NCBI RefSeq assembly: GCF_900091525.1
Contig: NZ_FMCU01000010.1
Coordinates: 62,001-126,000 of the forward strand
DNA from: Micromonospora matsumotoense
GTDB taxonomy: Bacteria > Actinomycetota > Actinomycetes > Mycobacteriales > Micromonosporaceae
DNA: 64,000 nucleotides
Direction of reading: 5' to 3'
Part shown: positions 8,240 through 17,473 of the stretch, one piece after another
Layout of the letters: the number at the start of each line of letters is the position of its first letter
How positions within the stretch are numbered: position 1 is the first letter of the stretch
Program-made: the position numbers and the translations under genes
Notes under the pieces: model-generated
What the model was told of the DNA's origin: nothing
The model's input: the letters and a program-made list of their open reading frames with translations, nothing else
The model's database searches: none

Positions 8240-8742
8240 CCGACGCGATCGTGGTTCGCCGGGCCCGCACCGGCGACGTACGCGGCATCCGCCGGCTGGT
8301 CGACACCTACACCGACGACCGTCGGCTGCTCAGCAAGGCCACCGTCACCCTCTATGAGGACGTGCAGGAGTTCCGGGTCGCGGTGGCCGGCGACGGCACG
8401 GTCGTCGGCTGCGGCGCGCTGCACGTGATGTGGGAGGACCTCGCCGAGATCCGTACCGTGGCGGTCGACCCGGCCTGCCGGGGGCGCAAACTCGGCCACC
8501 GGATCGTCACCGAGTTGATCGACGCCGCCCGGGAGTTGGGCATCGCCCGGATCTTCGTGCTCACCTTCGAGACGGCGTTCTTCGGCGCGTTCGGGTTCAC
8601 CGAAATCGACGGTGCCCCGGTGCCGCAGCCCGTCTACGAGCAGCTGCTGCGCTCCTACGACGAGGGTGTCGCCGAGTTCCTCAACCTGGAACGGGTCAAG
8701 CCGAACACCCTGGGCAACACCCGGATGCTGCTGCGGCTCTAG
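8236..8742 (+). CDS. argA: ArgA-like amino-acid N-acetyltransferase (GNAT)
   Basis: A 168-residue GNAT-fold enzyme resembling the short, stand-alone N-acetylglutamate synthase of actinobacteria (M. tuberculosis Rv2747 type), which makes N-acetylglutamate for arginine synthesis. The acetyl-CoA binding segment RTVAVDPACRGRKLGH is clear, as are FVLTFE and FFGAFGFTEID in the C-terminal half. GTG 8236 overlaps the DUF501 stop (GTGA), so it is translated in the same unit. It is an insertion in the otherwise conserved DUF501-ppx pair. The substrate is inferred from family resemblance only; a generic GNAT is the alternative. Confidence 0.72.
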   Translation: MTDAIVVRRARTGDVRGIRRLVDTYTDDRRLLSKATVTLYEDVQEFRVAVAGDGTVVGCGALHVMWEDLAEIRTVAVDPACRGRKLGHRIVTELIDAARELGIARIFVLTFETAFFGAFGFTEIDGAPVPQPVYEQLLRSYDEGVAEFLNLERVKPNTLGNTRMLLRL

Positions 8743-8854
8743 CCCGGCGGGTGGGTCCGGGCCCGGTGCGGCGTCCGGCGTCCGGTACGGCGGACCGGGT
8801 GCGGTGCACGGTGGACCGCGGGGGCGACTTGACCCGGTCCGCCACCCTGGGCCG

Positions 8855-10096
8855 GTGACGATCGTGCGTCGTTTGGTTGCGGTGTTCGCCATTCTGGTCA
8901 CCCTGTTCGCCCTGGTCGGCGTGGCCCGGCTGATCGCCCCGGCGACCGGTGGCGTCGCCGGCCAGCCGCCCGGGGTGGACCGGCAGCTCAGCTACCTGCG
9001 CGCCGAGTTGGACGCCGGTGCCGGCGAGGACGCCCAGGCGATGTTCCCGGAGGGCTGGTTCTTCGCCCACGCGCTGTACGGGCTGACCCGGGTGGAGACC
9101 GGCCTGCGGCAACCGGCCGAGGGTCGCGACGAGGCGCTGCGGGAGGCCCGGTGGGCGCTGGCCCGGCTGGAGTCGCCGGCCGGCACGGCCCCGTTCAGCC
9201 CCGACCTGACCCCGGCGTACGGCGTCTTCCACGCCGGTTGGACGAACTGGCTGCGCGGCGGGGTGCTCGCCCTGCAACCGGCGTCCGGGCGGGACCCGGC
9301 CGAGGTACGCCGGTTCACCGAGGCGTCGGCCGCCCTGGCCACCGCGTTCGACGCCTCGGCCACGCCGTACCTCGCCGCGTACCCGGGGCAGGCGTGGCCG
9401 GTCGACTCGACGGTCGCGGTGGCCTCGCTGCGGCTGCACGACACCCTGCTGCCGCCGCGGTTCGACCGGACCACCCGACGCTGGCTGGACGGGGTACGCC
9501 AGCGGCTCGATCCGCGTACCGGCCTGCTGCCGCACCGGGTCGACCCGGGCACCGGCGCGCCGGCCGAGGTGGCCCGGGGCACCTCGCAGAGCGTCATCCA
9601 GCGGTTCCTGCCGGAGATCGACCCGACCTTCGCCCGTGAGCAGTACCTGCGGTTCCGCACCGGGTTCGTGGTGTCGCCGCTGGGGCTCGGCCCGGCCGTC
9701 CGGGAGTACCCGCGCGGTCTGGACGGCCCAGGGGACGTCGACTCGGGGCCGCTGCCGCTCGGGGTGAGCTTCTCCGCCACCGTGGTGACCCTCGGCGCGG
9801 CCCAGGTGCAGGGCGACCGGGTGCTGGCCGGCGCGCTCGCCAACTACGGCGAGCTGGTCGGCTTTCCGCTGGACACCCCGCACACCCGGCGGTACGCCTT
9901 CGGCCTGCTCCCGATCGGCGACGCCTTCCTGGCCTGGTCGAAGACCGCCCGCCCGTGGGTCTCCGCACCCGCCGACCCGCCACCGGCGACGGTGGACCCG
10001 TGGTGGCGCACGCCGCTGGTGGTGCTGCTGGTGCTGGTCGCGGTGCTGGCCTGGGTGCCGTGGCTGCTGCTGCGGCGTCGGTCCCGGCGTCGGTGA
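8855..10096 (+). CDS. Membrane-anchored protein of unknown function
   Basis: 413 residues. An N-terminal hydrophobic segment (about residues 4-28) acts as signal anchor, a large extracytoplasmic domain follows, and a C-terminal transmembrane helix (about 378-402) ends in a run of arginines, so both ends are membrane associated. The middle is alpha-helical with many Trp and Tyr, including FFAHALYGLT and GVFHAGWTNWLRGG, giving the impression of an alpha/alpha toroid such as in glycoside hydrolase or terpenoid folds, but no catalytic motif is recognised. GTG 8855 was taken; the ribosome site is weak. It lies alone between the ArgA-like gene and ppx. Confidence 0.7.
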   Translation: MTIVRRLVAVFAILVTLFALVGVARLIAPATGGVAGQPPGVDRQLSYLRAELDAGAGEDAQAMFPEGWFFAHALYGLTRVETGLRQPAEGRDEALREARWALARLESPAGTAPFSPDLTPAYGVFHAGWTNWLRGGVLALQPASGRDPAEVRRFTEASAALATAFDASATPYLAAYPGQAWPVDSTVAVASLRLHDTLLPPRFDRTTRRWLDGVRQRLDPRTGLLPHRVDPGTGAPAEVARGTSQSVIQRFLPEIDPTFAREQYLRFRTGFVVSPLGLGPAVREYPRGLDGPGDVDSGPLPLGVSFSATVVTLGAAQVQGDRVLAGALANYGELVGFPLDTPHTRRYAFGLLPIGDAFLAWSKTARPWVSAPADPPPATVDPWWRTPLVVLLVLVAVLAWVPWLLLRRRSRRR

Positions 10097-10116
10097 CCAC
10101 CCCCGGGCCGGCCGGC

Positions 10117-10176
10117 GCTGCCGTGCGTGCGGTCGGGGCTGCGCGTGCGGTCGGCGCTGCGCGTGTGCGGTCGGCG
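10117..10176. repeat. Imperfect tandem repeat, 18-21 bp units
   Basis: About three degenerate copies of a GCTGCGCGTGCGGTCGGC-like unit fill most of the gap between the membrane protein gene and ppx, ending 20 bp before the ppx start. It may be replication slippage; I see no promoter inside it. Confidence 0.5.
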
Positions 10177-10196
10177 GCTGCCGTAGGGTTGCTGGC

Positions 10197-11150
10197 GTGA
10201 CGACGCGTGTGGCCGCCATCGACTGCGGGACCAACTCCATCCGCCTGCTGGTGGCCGACCTGCCCGACCCGTCGGCCGGGCCGCAGGCCCCACTGGTCGA
10301 CCTGGCCCGCCGGATGGAGATCGTCCGGCTCGGTCAGGGCGTCGACCGGACCGGCCGGCTGGCCCCCGAGGCGATCGAGCGGACCCGGGTGGCACTGGCC
10401 GGTTACGCCGCCGAGATCGAGAAGCTGGGCGTCGACCGGGTCCGGATGTGCGCCACCTCGGCGTCCCGGGACGCCAGCAACGCGGCCGACTTCCGGGCCA
10501 TGGTCACGCAGACCCTCGGCGTCGCGCCCGAGGTGGTCAGCGGCGACGAGGAGGCGCGGCTGTCGTTCACCGGCGCGGTCCGGGGACTGCCTGCCGACGC
10601 GGAGCCGCCGTACCTGGTGGTCGACATCGGCGGCGGCTCGACCGAGTTCGTGGTGGGCACCCGCGACGGCGGGGTCGAGGCGGCGATCTCGGTGGACATC
10701 GGCTGTGTCCGGATGACCGAGCGGCACCTGCACGGCGACCCGCCGACCGGCGACGAGGTCGCCGCCGCGCAGGCCGACATCGCGGCCGCCGTCGACCGGG
10801 CGCTCGCCGCCGTCCCCGGCCGCGAGGCCGCCACCCTGGTCGGCCTCGCCGGCTCGGTCACCACCGTCGTCGCCATCGCCCAGGATCTCCAGGAGTACGA
10901 CCCGGAGCGCATCCACCACGCCCGGGTGCCGTACGAGCGGGTCGCCGGGGTGACCGCCGACCTGCTGGCGAAGACCGCCGCGCAGCGGCTGGCGATCCCG
11001 GTGATGCACCCGGGCCGGGCGGACGTGATCGGGGCGGGCGCGCTGGTGCTGCGGGTGATCATGGAGCGGGCCGGGATGTCCTCGGTGGTCGCCTCCGAAC
11101 ACGACATCCTCGACGGCATCGCCTGGAGCCTGCACCCCACCACAACCTGA
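10197..11150 (+). CDS. ppx: Ppx/GppA-family phosphatase (exopolyphosphatase)
   Basis: 317 residues, the length of the single-domain actinobacterial Ppx proteins (M. tuberculosis Ppx1, Rv1026). Such enzymes release phosphate from short polyphosphates or act on pppGpp. The ASKHA ATP-grasp-like fold is shown by AIDCGTNSIRLL at residues 6-17 (phosphate 1), SGDEEARLSF (catalytic Glu region), VVDIGGGSTEF (phosphate 2) and GLAGSVTT. GTG 10197 starts the gene. It completes the conserved eno - ftsB - DUF501 - ppx set although two genes are inserted before it. Confidence 0.9.
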   Translation: MTTRVAAIDCGTNSIRLLVADLPDPSAGPQAPLVDLARRMEIVRLGQGVDRTGRLAPEAIERTRVALAGYAAEIEKLGVDRVRMCATSASRDASNAADFRAMVTQTLGVAPEVVSGDEEARLSFTGAVRGLPADAEPPYLVVDIGGGSTEFVVGTRDGGVEAAISVDIGCVRMTERHLHGDPPTGDEVAAAQADIAAAVDRALAAVPGREAATLVGLAGSVTTVVAIAQDLQEYDPERIHHARVPYERVAGVTADLLAKTAAQRLAIPVMHPGRADVIGAGALVLRVIMERAGMSSVVASEHDILDGIAWSLHPTTT

Positions 11151-11168
11151 CCCCCTCCCATCGCCCCG

Positions 11169-11191
11169 CTGACCAAGAGACCTGCGTCAAC
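11169..11191. repeat. Degenerate single copy of the 2155-2210 repeat
   Basis: Matches 16 of 22 bases of the arm-plus-flank unit seen downstream of mazG (read there on the minus strand). Like that copy it lies a short distance after a stop codon, that of ppx. Confidence 0.4.
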
Positions 11192-11245
11192 AGCTCCCGG
11201 CCACCCACCGGGGTGGGGGCCTGTCGGTGGGTGGGTGGTGTGTTG

Positions 11246-11275
11246 TTGACGGTAGTGCGCATTGCGCAGTAGTGT
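11246..11275 (+). promoter_or_regulatory. padR promoter with embedded palindromic operator
   Basis: TTGACG at 11246-11251 and TAGTGT at 11270-11275 are separated by 18 bp. The spacer holds two TGCGCA half-sites (11256-11261 and 11263-11268) around one base, part of a longer imperfect palindrome TAGTGCGCA-T-TGCGCAGTA. The predicted start of transcription is at or next to the GTG at 11283, so the mRNA would be leaderless. PadR autorepression through this site is the likely reading. Confidence 0.55.
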
Positions 11276-11282
11276 GTGATGC

Positions 11283-11615
11283 GTGGACACCACACAACTA
11301 CTCAAGGGTGTGCTTGATCTGGCCGTGCTGGCCGTGCTGCGGGATTCCGACGGGTACGGCTACGACATCCTGCGCCGGCTGCGCGAGGCCGGGTTGGAGG
11401 AGGTCGGGGACGCCTCGGTCTACGGCACCCTGCGTCGGCTCTTCGCCGCCGGACTGCTCACCACGTACGTGGTGCCCAGCGAGTCCGGCCCGCACCGCAA
11501 GTACTACGCGCTCAACGCCGCCGGTCGTGACCAGCTCACCCGCTCCGGCAAGACCTGGCGCGCATTCGCCACGACGATGGACCAGCTGCTCGACGATCGG
11601 GGGATGGCGGCATGA
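11283..11615 (+). CDS. PadR-family transcriptional regulator
   Basis: A 110-residue winged-helix repressor of the small PadR subfamily. The N-terminal 80 residues carry the fold: LLKGVLDLAVLAVL, the turn GYGYDIL, the recognition region DASVYGTLRRL and the wing GPHRKYYALN. The C-terminal helix needed for dimers is short. Its stop overlaps the ATG of the membrane partner by 4 nt. This PadR plus HAAS-domain membrane protein pair is recurrent in Gram-positive bacteria and senses envelope or antibiotic stress. Translation starts at GTG 11283 with no ribosome site, in line with a leaderless transcript. Confidence 0.92.
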   Translation: MDTTQLLKGVLDLAVLAVLRDSDGYGYDILRRLREAGLEEVGDASVYGTLRRLFAAGLLTTYVVPSESGPHRKYYALNAAGRDQLTRSGKTWRAFATTMDQLLDDRGMAA

Positions 11616-12694
11616 CCGTCACTGGGCAGGAGATCACGGACTACGTCGAGCGGGTGCGGGCGGCCCTGGCCGACCTGCCACCGCAGGCCCGCGACGAGCT
11701 GACCGAGGATCTGCCGGAACACCTCACCGAGGTCGCCGCCGAGGCCGACGGCTCCCTGGTCGACCGGCTGGGCACCCCCGAGGCGTACGCGGCGGAGCTG
11801 CGCGCCGCCGCCGGGGCGGGTGATCCGGCGGCCGGTCGACGGGCCCTGGAACGGCGGATCGCCGCCGTGCTGGGGCGCACCCGGGCCAGGGTCGGTCGGG
11901 TCGACGCCCGGCTCGGCCCCTTGGTCGGCCACGCCACGGCGGGCGAGTTCCTGCGGCTGCTCCGTCCGGCCTGGTGGTTGGTTCGCGCCTACCTGGCCGC
12001 GATGCTGGTCACCGCGATCAGCACCAATGGTCCACTCGGCCTGTTGCCCCGGCTCGACGGCAACGAGTTCGTCGGGCTGCTGATGTTCGCCGGCCTGGTC
12101 GTCGGTTCCATCTGGTTGGGCCGGCGCACCCCCGAGCTGCGCACCTGGCGGCGCTGGGCGGTGCACGCCGGTGCCGTGGTGCTGGCCCTGTTCGCGGTCG
12201 GCGCGGTGGCGAACGTGGACGACCATGCCCGCTCCGGTTATGGCTACGGCTACGAGTCGATCTCCGTGCAGAACCCGTACGACCAGGTGCAGGACGTCTA
12301 CGTCTATGACAGCGAAGGGCAGTTGGTGGAGAACGTCCGGCTCTTCGACCAGAACGGCACCCCGATCCGGTTGGGCTGGCCGGCCTGCGACGATCCTGCC
12401 CTGCCCGATGTCAATGCGGTGCAGCGCAGCTACCCGTACTGCCCGCAGCAGGCCCCGTTCCGGCCGCGCCCGCCGGCCGACCGCCCACTCCCGCCCGGGT
12501 CGATCGGCGCGACCGGCGATCCGAGCGGCTCGCCCGCACCGACCGCGCCCGGGGCCGTTCCGACGGCCACCGCCCCGGGCGCGCCCGTCCCCACCAAGAC
12601 GGCCACGGCTGTCCCCAGCGGGACGACGTCGCCGCCGCCGGTCGCGCCGCCGCCGGTGTCCGGGCCGGGGGCCGTGCCCACCGCCACCGGCTGA
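11612..12694 (+). CDS. HAAS/DUF1700-like membrane protein, PadR partner
   Basis: 360 residues. Residues 1-75 form the HAAS signalling domain found next to PadR regulators (ITDYVERVRAAL, then LTEDLPEHLTEV). Three hydrophobic segments follow at about 125-145, 150-170 and 185-205. After them comes an extracytoplasmic part with a Tyr-rich stretch (SGYGYGYES) and a Pro/Thr/Ala-rich C-terminal 100 residues of low complexity, likely wall-spanning. ATG 11612 overlaps the padR stop. The pairing implies that this protein controls or reports to PadR. The Pro/Thr tail is unusual for the family and could be a lineage addition. Confidence 0.78.
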   Translation: MTVTGQEITDYVERVRAALADLPPQARDELTEDLPEHLTEVAAEADGSLVDRLGTPEAYAAELRAAAGAGDPAAGRRALERRIAAVLGRTRARVGRVDARLGPLVGHATAGEFLRLLRPAWWLVRAYLAAMLVTAISTNGPLGLLPRLDGNEFVGLLMFAGLVVGSIWLGRRTPELRTWRRWAVHAGAVVLALFAVGAVANVDDHARSGYGYGYESISVQNPYDQVQDVYVYDSEGQLVENVRLFDQNGTPIRLGWPACDDPALPDVNAVQRSYPYCPQQAPFRPRPPADRPLPPGSIGATGDPSGSPAPTAPGAVPTATAPGAPVPTKTATAVPSGTTSPPPVAPPPVSGPGAVPTATG

Positions 12695-12802
12695 CCTGAC
12701 GTTCCTGGGAAATGGCTGAACGGACGATGGGAACGGGGCAGCACGCGCTGATCTTCGTCGCTACGTTGTCGTCTGCTCATTCACCCCTCGGAAGGAAAAC
12801 CC

Positions 12803-13300
12803 GTGTCAGAGCAGGTCGCACCGCCGCCCCCCGCGCCGCAGGCAGAGCAGGCCGGCCAGCCTGAGCCGGTCGCCCCCGCCGCCGCACCGGAGCAGCCGGA
12901 GAAGCCGAAAGGCGGCGGCGCTAAGAAGGCGCTCGGCATCATCGGCGCGATCGTCGCCTTTCTGGTGATCGCCGCGCTGAAGTTCGGTGCCGCCAGCGCC
13001 ATCGGCAACTTCCTCAACCCCGACGAGACCGCCGAGGCCAAGGCGGGCGACTGCATCGCCGAGCTGCCCGAGGTGACCGGCACCGAGGAGCAGTCGGTCA
13101 GCGACGCCAAGGTGGTCAAGTGCACCTCGACCGAGGCCGTCTACAACGTGGTCGGCCGGGTGGAGGACCAGACCGAGGCGCAGGCCAAGACCGGCAAGGC
13201 GTGCGAGCAGTACATCAAGGAGGGTGACGACGGCTACGTCTTCTACAACATCGCCCCGGGCGGCAAGGGCTACCTGCTCTGCCTGACGAAGAAGGCCTGA
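12803..13300 (+). CDS. LppU/SCO3897-like membrane protein
   Basis: 165 residues: a Pro/Ala/Gln-rich cytoplasmic N-terminus (1-50), one transmembrane helix (about 52-72), and an extracytoplasmic domain starting AGDCI that holds four cysteines (GDCI, VKCT, KACE, LLCL). This pattern is that of the actinobacterial LppU/SCO3897 family, of unknown function, where the cysteines pair. GTG 12803 is preceded by GGAAGG at about 12790-12795. It is a single-gene unit with a strong terminator 45 bp after its stop. Confidence 0.75.
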   Translation: MSEQVAPPPPAPQAEQAGQPEPVAPAAAPEQPEKPKGGGAKKALGIIGAIVAFLVIAALKFGAASAIGNFLNPDETAEAKAGDCIAELPEVTGTEEQSVSDAKVVKCTSTEAVYNVVGRVEDQTEAQAKTGKACEQYIKEGDDGYVFYNIAPGGKGYLLCLTKKA

Positions 13301-13344
13301 GCAGCCGACCGGTAGACCCGACCGGGTGGTCGGGGGCAGGCAAC

Positions 13345-13384
13345 CGCCGACGGCGGCGCGGAAGCTTCCGCGCCGCCGTCGGCG
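13345..13384. terminator. 40-bp perfect palindrome, probable terminator
   Basis: Two 20-bp arms (13345-13364 and 13365-13384) match perfectly with no unpaired centre in DNA; in RNA a small loop forms around AAGCTT. It follows the LppU-like gene. No U-tract follows, as is common in GC-rich actinobacteria. Confidence 0.75.
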
Positions 13385-13527
13385 TGTCCCACACCACCGT
13401 CGGTGAACGCGAGGTATATGCCACTGTTCCGGCATCTTCCCGGCACGCGTACGGCGTGGCAGGCTACCGACACGTAGGAGCGCCCTGCGACCAGCCGATG
13501 ATGACTGACCGACAGGAGGACGGGCCG

Positions 13528-14214
13528 ATGGGCGAGATGGTGAGTTACCGTCGTAGCGCAGGGACCGGCGAGGGGTATCTCGCGATACCGTCCAGCGGAG
13601 CGGCCAGCCCGGCGGTCATCGTCATCCAGGACTGGTGGGGCCTCGTCCCGCACATCCGTTCGGTGGTGGACCGGTTCGCCGAGGCCGGCTTCGTCGCGCT
13701 GGCCCCCGACTTCCGGCACGGCCAGCCGGCCAGCAAGCCGAGCGAGCCCCGGCAGATGCTCAACAGCACCCAGATGGACGAGGCGGCGGCCGACATCGCC
13801 GTCGCGGCGGAATACCTGGCCGGCCGGGCCGAGGTGACCGGCAAGGTGGGTTGCGCCGGGTTCTGCGCCGGTGCCAGCCTGGCCCTCTGGGCGGCCACCC
13901 GCGCCGAGCGGATCGTGGCCACCGCCGCCTTCTATCCCCGGCTGCCGTGGGACGGGATGCCCACCGAGTGGGCCGACTACGCGGGCAAGTCGGCGGTCGT
14001 GCACTGCTCCGAGGCGGACGGGCTCGCCGCCGCCGACGGCGTACAGACCGTGCGTCGGGCCGTCGAGAACGCCGGTGGCACCTGCCAGACCTACGACTAC
14101 CCGGGCACCGCGCACGCGTTCTTCAACGAGGACCGGCCGGAGAACTTCGACCAGCGGGCCGCCGCCACCGCCTGGGCCCGCACCCTGGAACTCTTCCGGG
14201 CGAAGCTTGGCTGA
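13528..14214 (+). CDS. Dienelactone hydrolase family protein
   Basis: A 228-residue alpha/beta hydrolase of the dienelactone hydrolase family, which opens lactone rings in aromatic degradation or acts as a general esterase. The nucleophile is Cys in GFCAGA (usual motif GFCxGG), near residue 113; the Asp of SEADG and the His of GTAHAFFN complete the triad. The N-terminal strand and IQDWWGLVPHI (oxyanion region) are typical. ATG 13528 has AGGAGGA at 13514-13520; the longer reading back to 13384 is rejected since it runs through the terminator. Its stop overlaps the next gene by 8 nt. Confidence 0.88.
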   Translation: MGEMVSYRRSAGTGEGYLAIPSSGAASPAVIVIQDWWGLVPHIRSVVDRFAEAGFVALAPDFRHGQPASKPSEPRQMLNSTQMDEAAADIAVAAEYLAGRAEVTGKVGCAGFCAGASLALWAATRAERIVATAAFYPRLPWDGMPTEWADYAGKSAVVHCSEADGLAAADGVQTVRRAVENAGGTCQTYDYPGTAHAFFNEDRPENFDQRAAATAWARTLELFRAKLG

Positions 14215-15082
14215 GTCCCGTACCCCCGCCGAGGTGGTCGCCCGCGCCGCGCGGGCGACCGACCTGGCCGACCTCGACGCGGCGATCGGCGACTGCTTCG
14301 CCTGCCCGCGCCTGGTCGACTGGCGGGAGGAGGTCGCCCGGACGAAACGGGCCGCCTTCCGCGACCAGGAGTACTGGGGCCGCCCGGTGCCCGGCTTCGG
14401 CGCCCCGGACAACCGCACCGGGCGCGGCGGCGCGGGCCCACCGATCACGGCCACGACCCTCGCGTCGGGCCCGACCCCGGCAGCAACGGCCGGTGGTCCG
14501 GCGGCCACGGGCGTCGTCGTCCGGGAACCGGTGCCGGTGACGGAGGCCCGGATCGGGATTCTCGGGCTGGCCCCGGCCGCGCACGGGGGCAACCGGACCG
14601 GCCGGGTCTTCACCGGGGACCGCTCCGGTGACGTGCTCTTCGCCGCCCTGCACCGCGCCGGGCTGGCCAACCAGCCGATCAGCGTCGCCGCCGACGACGG
14701 CCTCGCCCTCGCCCACACCCGGATCTTCGCCGCCGTACGCTGCGCGCCGCCGGACAACAAGCCCACGCCGGCCGAGCGGGACACCTGCGCCCCCTGGGTG
14801 CACCGGGAGGTGGCGCTGATCCGACCCACCCTGCGGGTGGTCGTCGCGCTGGGCGCGTTCGCCTGGGCGGCGTGGTGGCCGGTGCTGCGCCAGGTGTACG
14901 GCGTCAGGCCGCCCAGCCCGCGACCGGTCTTCGGCCATGGGGCACACTGGTCCGGGTCGGCCGCTCCCGATCTGCTCGGTTGCTACCACGTCAGCCAGCA
15001 GAACACCTTCACCGGGCGGTTGACCACACAGATGCTGGACGATGTGTTCGCCCGGGCGAAACAGCTCGCGGGGGTGGACTGA
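14207..15082 (+). CDS. Type-5 uracil-DNA glycosylase (UdgB-like)
   Basis: A 291-residue Fe-S uracil-DNA glycosylase that removes uracil and hypoxanthine from DNA. The cluster cysteines are in DCFACPRL near residue 30 and in RCAPPDNKPTPAERDTC. The catalytic block GLAPAAHGGNRTGR, the segment FTGDRSGD and the DNA-contacting C-terminal GCYHVSQQN are intact. Between WGRPVPGFG and the GLAPAAHG block there is an extra Gly/Ala/Thr/Pro-rich stretch of about 43 residues that the family normally lacks. TTG 14207 overlaps the preceding stop by 8 nt, so translation is coupled to the hydrolase gene. In-frame reading continues upstream, but only as shadow of the hydrolase gene. Confidence 0.9.
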   Translation: MAESRTPAEVVARAARATDLADLDAAIGDCFACPRLVDWREEVARTKRAAFRDQEYWGRPVPGFGAPDNRTGRGGAGPPITATTLASGPTPAATAGGPAATGVVVREPVPVTEARIGILGLAPAAHGGNRTGRVFTGDRSGDVLFAALHRAGLANQPISVAADDGLALAHTRIFAAVRCAPPDNKPTPAERDTCAPWVHREVALIRPTLRVVVALGAFAWAAWWPVLRQVYGVRPPSPRPVFGHGAHWSGSAAPDLLGCYHVSQQNTFTGRLTTQMLDDVFARAKQLAGVD

Positions 15083-15101
15083 GCAGCGTGGGGTGGTGGT
15101 G

Positions 15102-15839
15102 ATGGACCTCGGCGTACTGCGCAGATGGTGGCCCGTCGCCCTGGTGGCGCTGCTGCTGCTCGCCGCCGCGCTCGCCGCCGGGCACTCGTCGATCGGCGCC
15201 AGCCGCATCCCGCCGGCCGCCGACAACATCCCGTACGTGCCGGAATACCCGTCCGCCGAGCCGGCCGCGTCGATCCCGGTCGAACCGCGAACCGACGCCG
15301 AGCAGACCCGGGCGAGCGTTCCGCAGTGGATCGCCACGGCGGCGATCGGCCTGCTCGGGCTGGCGATCCTGGTCGCCGTGGGCTACCTGGCCTGGACATT
15401 GCTGCGCGGCGCGCTGCGCCGTACCACCCGGGCGGTACCCGCCGCGCGGGCCCGGCGTACCGCCGAGGGCACCGCCCGGGAGGTGGTGGCCGCGCTCGAC
15501 GCCGGGCTGGAGGAGTTGGACGACGCCGACACCGACCCGCGTACCGCCGTCATCGCCTGCTGGGTGCGGCTGGAGGAGGCCGCGACCGAGGCCGGTGTGC
15601 CGAGGCGCACCGGGGACACCCCGACCGACCTGGTCACCCGGCTGCTGCGCGGCGACCCGGCCGCCGGGGTGCCCGCCATCGCCAGCGCCGACGTGCTGGA
15701 CGGCTTCGCCCACGTCTACCGCGAGGCCCGCTACGCCACCCGCAGCGTCGACGCCCGGATGCGGGACCAGGCCCGGGGGGCGCTGCGCCGGTTGCGGGGC
15801 GAACTCACCGCGTTGGCCGACCCGCAGGTGCCGGCGTGA
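15102..15839 (+). CDS. DUF4129 membrane protein
   Basis: 245 residues with two transmembrane helices (about 12-27 and 80-105) separated by an extracytoplasmic loop, and a cytoplasmic C-terminal DUF4129 domain marked by AVIACWVRLEEAA and REARYATR. DUF4129 proteins occur with MoxR ATPases, DUF58 proteins and transglutaminases in predicted envelope assembly units. It is the first gene of a five-gene operon. ATG 15102 was chosen; two GTG codons directly before it are in frame and cannot be excluded. Confidence 0.82.
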   Translation: MDLGVLRRWWPVALVALLLLAAALAAGHSSIGASRIPPAADNIPYVPEYPSAEPAASIPVEPRTDAEQTRASVPQWIATAAIGLLGLAILVAVGYLAWTLLRGALRRTTRAVPAARARRTAEGTAREVVAALDAGLEELDDADTDPRTAVIACWVRLEEAATEAGVPRRTGDTPTDLVTRLLRGDPAAGVPAIASADVLDGFAHVYREARYATRSVDARMRDQARGALRRLRGELTALADPQVPA

Positions 15840-15873
15840 CCGCCCGCCACACCGCACCCGGCGGGGGGTCGGG

Positions 15874-16460
15874 GTGAGCGAACCGACCGGTCTGGACGAC
15901 CTGTTCTCCTTCGAGGAGGAGCCACCGGCCCGGCCGGGCCGGGCCCGGGGTGGCCGCCTCCGCTGGCTGTTCCGGCTGCTCCTGACCGCCGCCGGGGTGA
16001 CCGCTGTGGTCCTGGTCGGCCTGCGCGCGGTCGGCCTGCAACTGTCGATCGGCATCGTGGTGGCCGGGGTGCTGGCGGTGCTCACCGTCCGCCGGGTCAC
16101 CGCCGCGCTGGCCCCGCCGCCCCCGCCCCGCAGTGGCCCCCGGACCCCCGCCGGTGAGGAGCCGGGCGGCTACAACTGGGCGGCCCGGGACGCGCTGCGG
16201 GCCGCCATCAACGGCTGGGAACGCCCACTGGAGTGGTCCTCGGGCAACCAGGAGCGGTTCACCGGGCGGATCCTGCCCCGTCTCGGCGAACTGGCCGACG
16301 AGCGACTGCGCCAACGCCACGGCCTGACCCGGGAAGCCGACCCCACCCGGGCCCGGGCCCTGCTCGGGGACCCGCTGTGGAGTTTCCTCGAGACCCCCTC
16401 CCGCCGTCCCCCGTCGCCGCGCGACCTCGCGGCGATCGTCGCCGAACTGGAGAAGATCTG

Positions 16461-16461
<1 letters not shown>
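15874..16461 (+). CDS. Membrane protein in MoxR-DUF58 operon
   Basis: 195 residues. An acidic N-terminus (LDDLFSFEEEPP) is followed by two transmembrane helices (about 32-50 and 53-72), a proline hinge, and a cytoplasmic helical domain with the motif NGWERPLEWS. I do not recognise a family beyond its regular presence between DUF4129 and MoxR genes in actinobacteria. GTG 15874 has a G-rich ribosome site, and its stop overlaps the MoxR ATG by 1 nt. Confidence 0.72.
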
Positions 16462-17468
<1,007 letters not shown>

Positions 17469-17473
17469 TCGTC

